Below are positions 23,022 to 23,249 of a stretch of DNA of 23,249 nucleotides, in pieces (the first letter of the stretch is position 1; each line of letters starts with the position of its first letter). The stretch is from positions 1 through 23,249 of the forward strand of contig JAJZWQ010000031.1 of assembly GCA_021846605.1 (NCBI GenBank), written 5' to 3'. This DNA comes from Bacillota bacterium (lineage in GTDB: Bacteria > Bacillota_E > RBS10-35 > JAJYVN01). The notes beneath the pieces were generated by a model, which saw only the letters and a program-made list of their open reading frames with translations, searched no databases and was not told the DNA's origin. Position numbers and translations under genes: made by a program.

Positions 23022-23248
23022 GCGCCACCTAGGTCCCCGGGCAGGCCGCTGAGCAGGTCCCTTATGAGGCCCATGGGGAGCATCCCCGCCACGAGGGCCA
23101 GGGTGTAGGCAGTGACGAACCACTGCAGTTGGGCTTCCGAGGCGTGGAACGCGCCGGACAGCGTGGGGAGGGCGAGGGTGAGCACCGTCACGTCCAGGGT
23201 GACGGCGAGGATGGCCAGGATGATGGCCATGAGGGCCCACCACCGCCC
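22991..23248 (-). pseudogene. N-terminal stump of an MFS drug-efflux transporter (DHA2/EmrB type)
   Basis: The frame enters from beyond the window's right edge and reads RWWALMAIILAILAVTLDVT, VLTLALPTLSGAFHASEAQL, QWFVTAYTLALVAGMLPMG. This is the first two transmembrane helices of an EmrB-like drug:H+ antiporter, with the LDVTVLTLALPTL motif and QWFVTAYTLA. The family would continue with GxLaDrxGRRR, but after MLPMGLIRD the sequence becomes unrelated (LLSGLPGDLGG) and stops at 22991 inside a TetR operator. About 350-400 residues are missing. The stump runs toward tetR, not away from it, so its present position results from a deletion or inversion. The true start lies outside the window. Confidence 0.75.
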
Positions 23249-23249
23249 C

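Overview
The window comes from a GC-rich (about 70 percent, by eye) spore-forming bacterium. The best evidence for spores is an intact alpha/beta-type small acid-soluble spore protein gene at 6210. A DUF6062-type Cys/His protein, strong purine-rich ribosome binding sites and frequent GTG/TTG starts also point to a high-GC Bacillota lineage (Symbiobacteriia, Thermaerobacteria or Limnochordia type). That lineage placement is inference.

Layout. Bases 1-216 hold the 3' end of a TnpB gene and the hairpin of an IS200/IS605-type right end. Bases 463-3396 hold a FucI-like sugar isomerase and an FGGY sugar kinase, facing a small winged-helix/zinc-ribbon regulator. Bases 3947-6131 form a fluoride unit: sigma-A promoter, fluoride riboswitch, two different fluC/crcB genes, DUF190 and a DUF6062 protein. 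Next come the spore protein, a heavily frameshifted gene (6520-7462), and an unusual PAS-GGDEF-methyltransferase fusion (7551-9314). NfeD and SPFH/band-7 partners occupy 9833-11272. An Old Yellow Enzyme (11419-12480), a chloride-channel remnant, a MarR regulator and a NYN-domain protein with a structured leader follow.

Bases 14244-15236 are a gene-free kilobase with several hairpins. From 15237 there is a carbohydrate-use region: a GH79-like lipoprotein carrying seven C-terminal tectonin-like repeats, a truncated sugar-binding protein, a LacI regulator, a sugar-phosphate isomerase/epimerase-like gene broken by a small transposable element, and a Gfo/Idh oxidoreductase. The last three lie in the order oxidoreductase-isomerase-LacI on the minus strand and look like one operon. 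The window ends with a TetR regulator, three copies of a 14-bp palindrome upstream of it, and the N-terminal stump of an MFS transporter in a rearranged context.

The strongest observations are: (1) a 160-bp MITE-like element (19607-19766) with inverted termini and a perfect 10-bp target duplication, whose removal exactly restores a 271-residue reading frame; (2) the PAS-GGDEF-methyltransferase fusion; (3) the complete fluoride riboswitch operon that also carries DUF6062; (4) a TetR operator region with an orphan outward promoter and ribosome binding site but no gene behind them. Several genes are broken or truncated (frameshifted gene, ClC, solute-binding protein, isomerase, MFS), so the segment looks like a decaying, rearranged accessory region.
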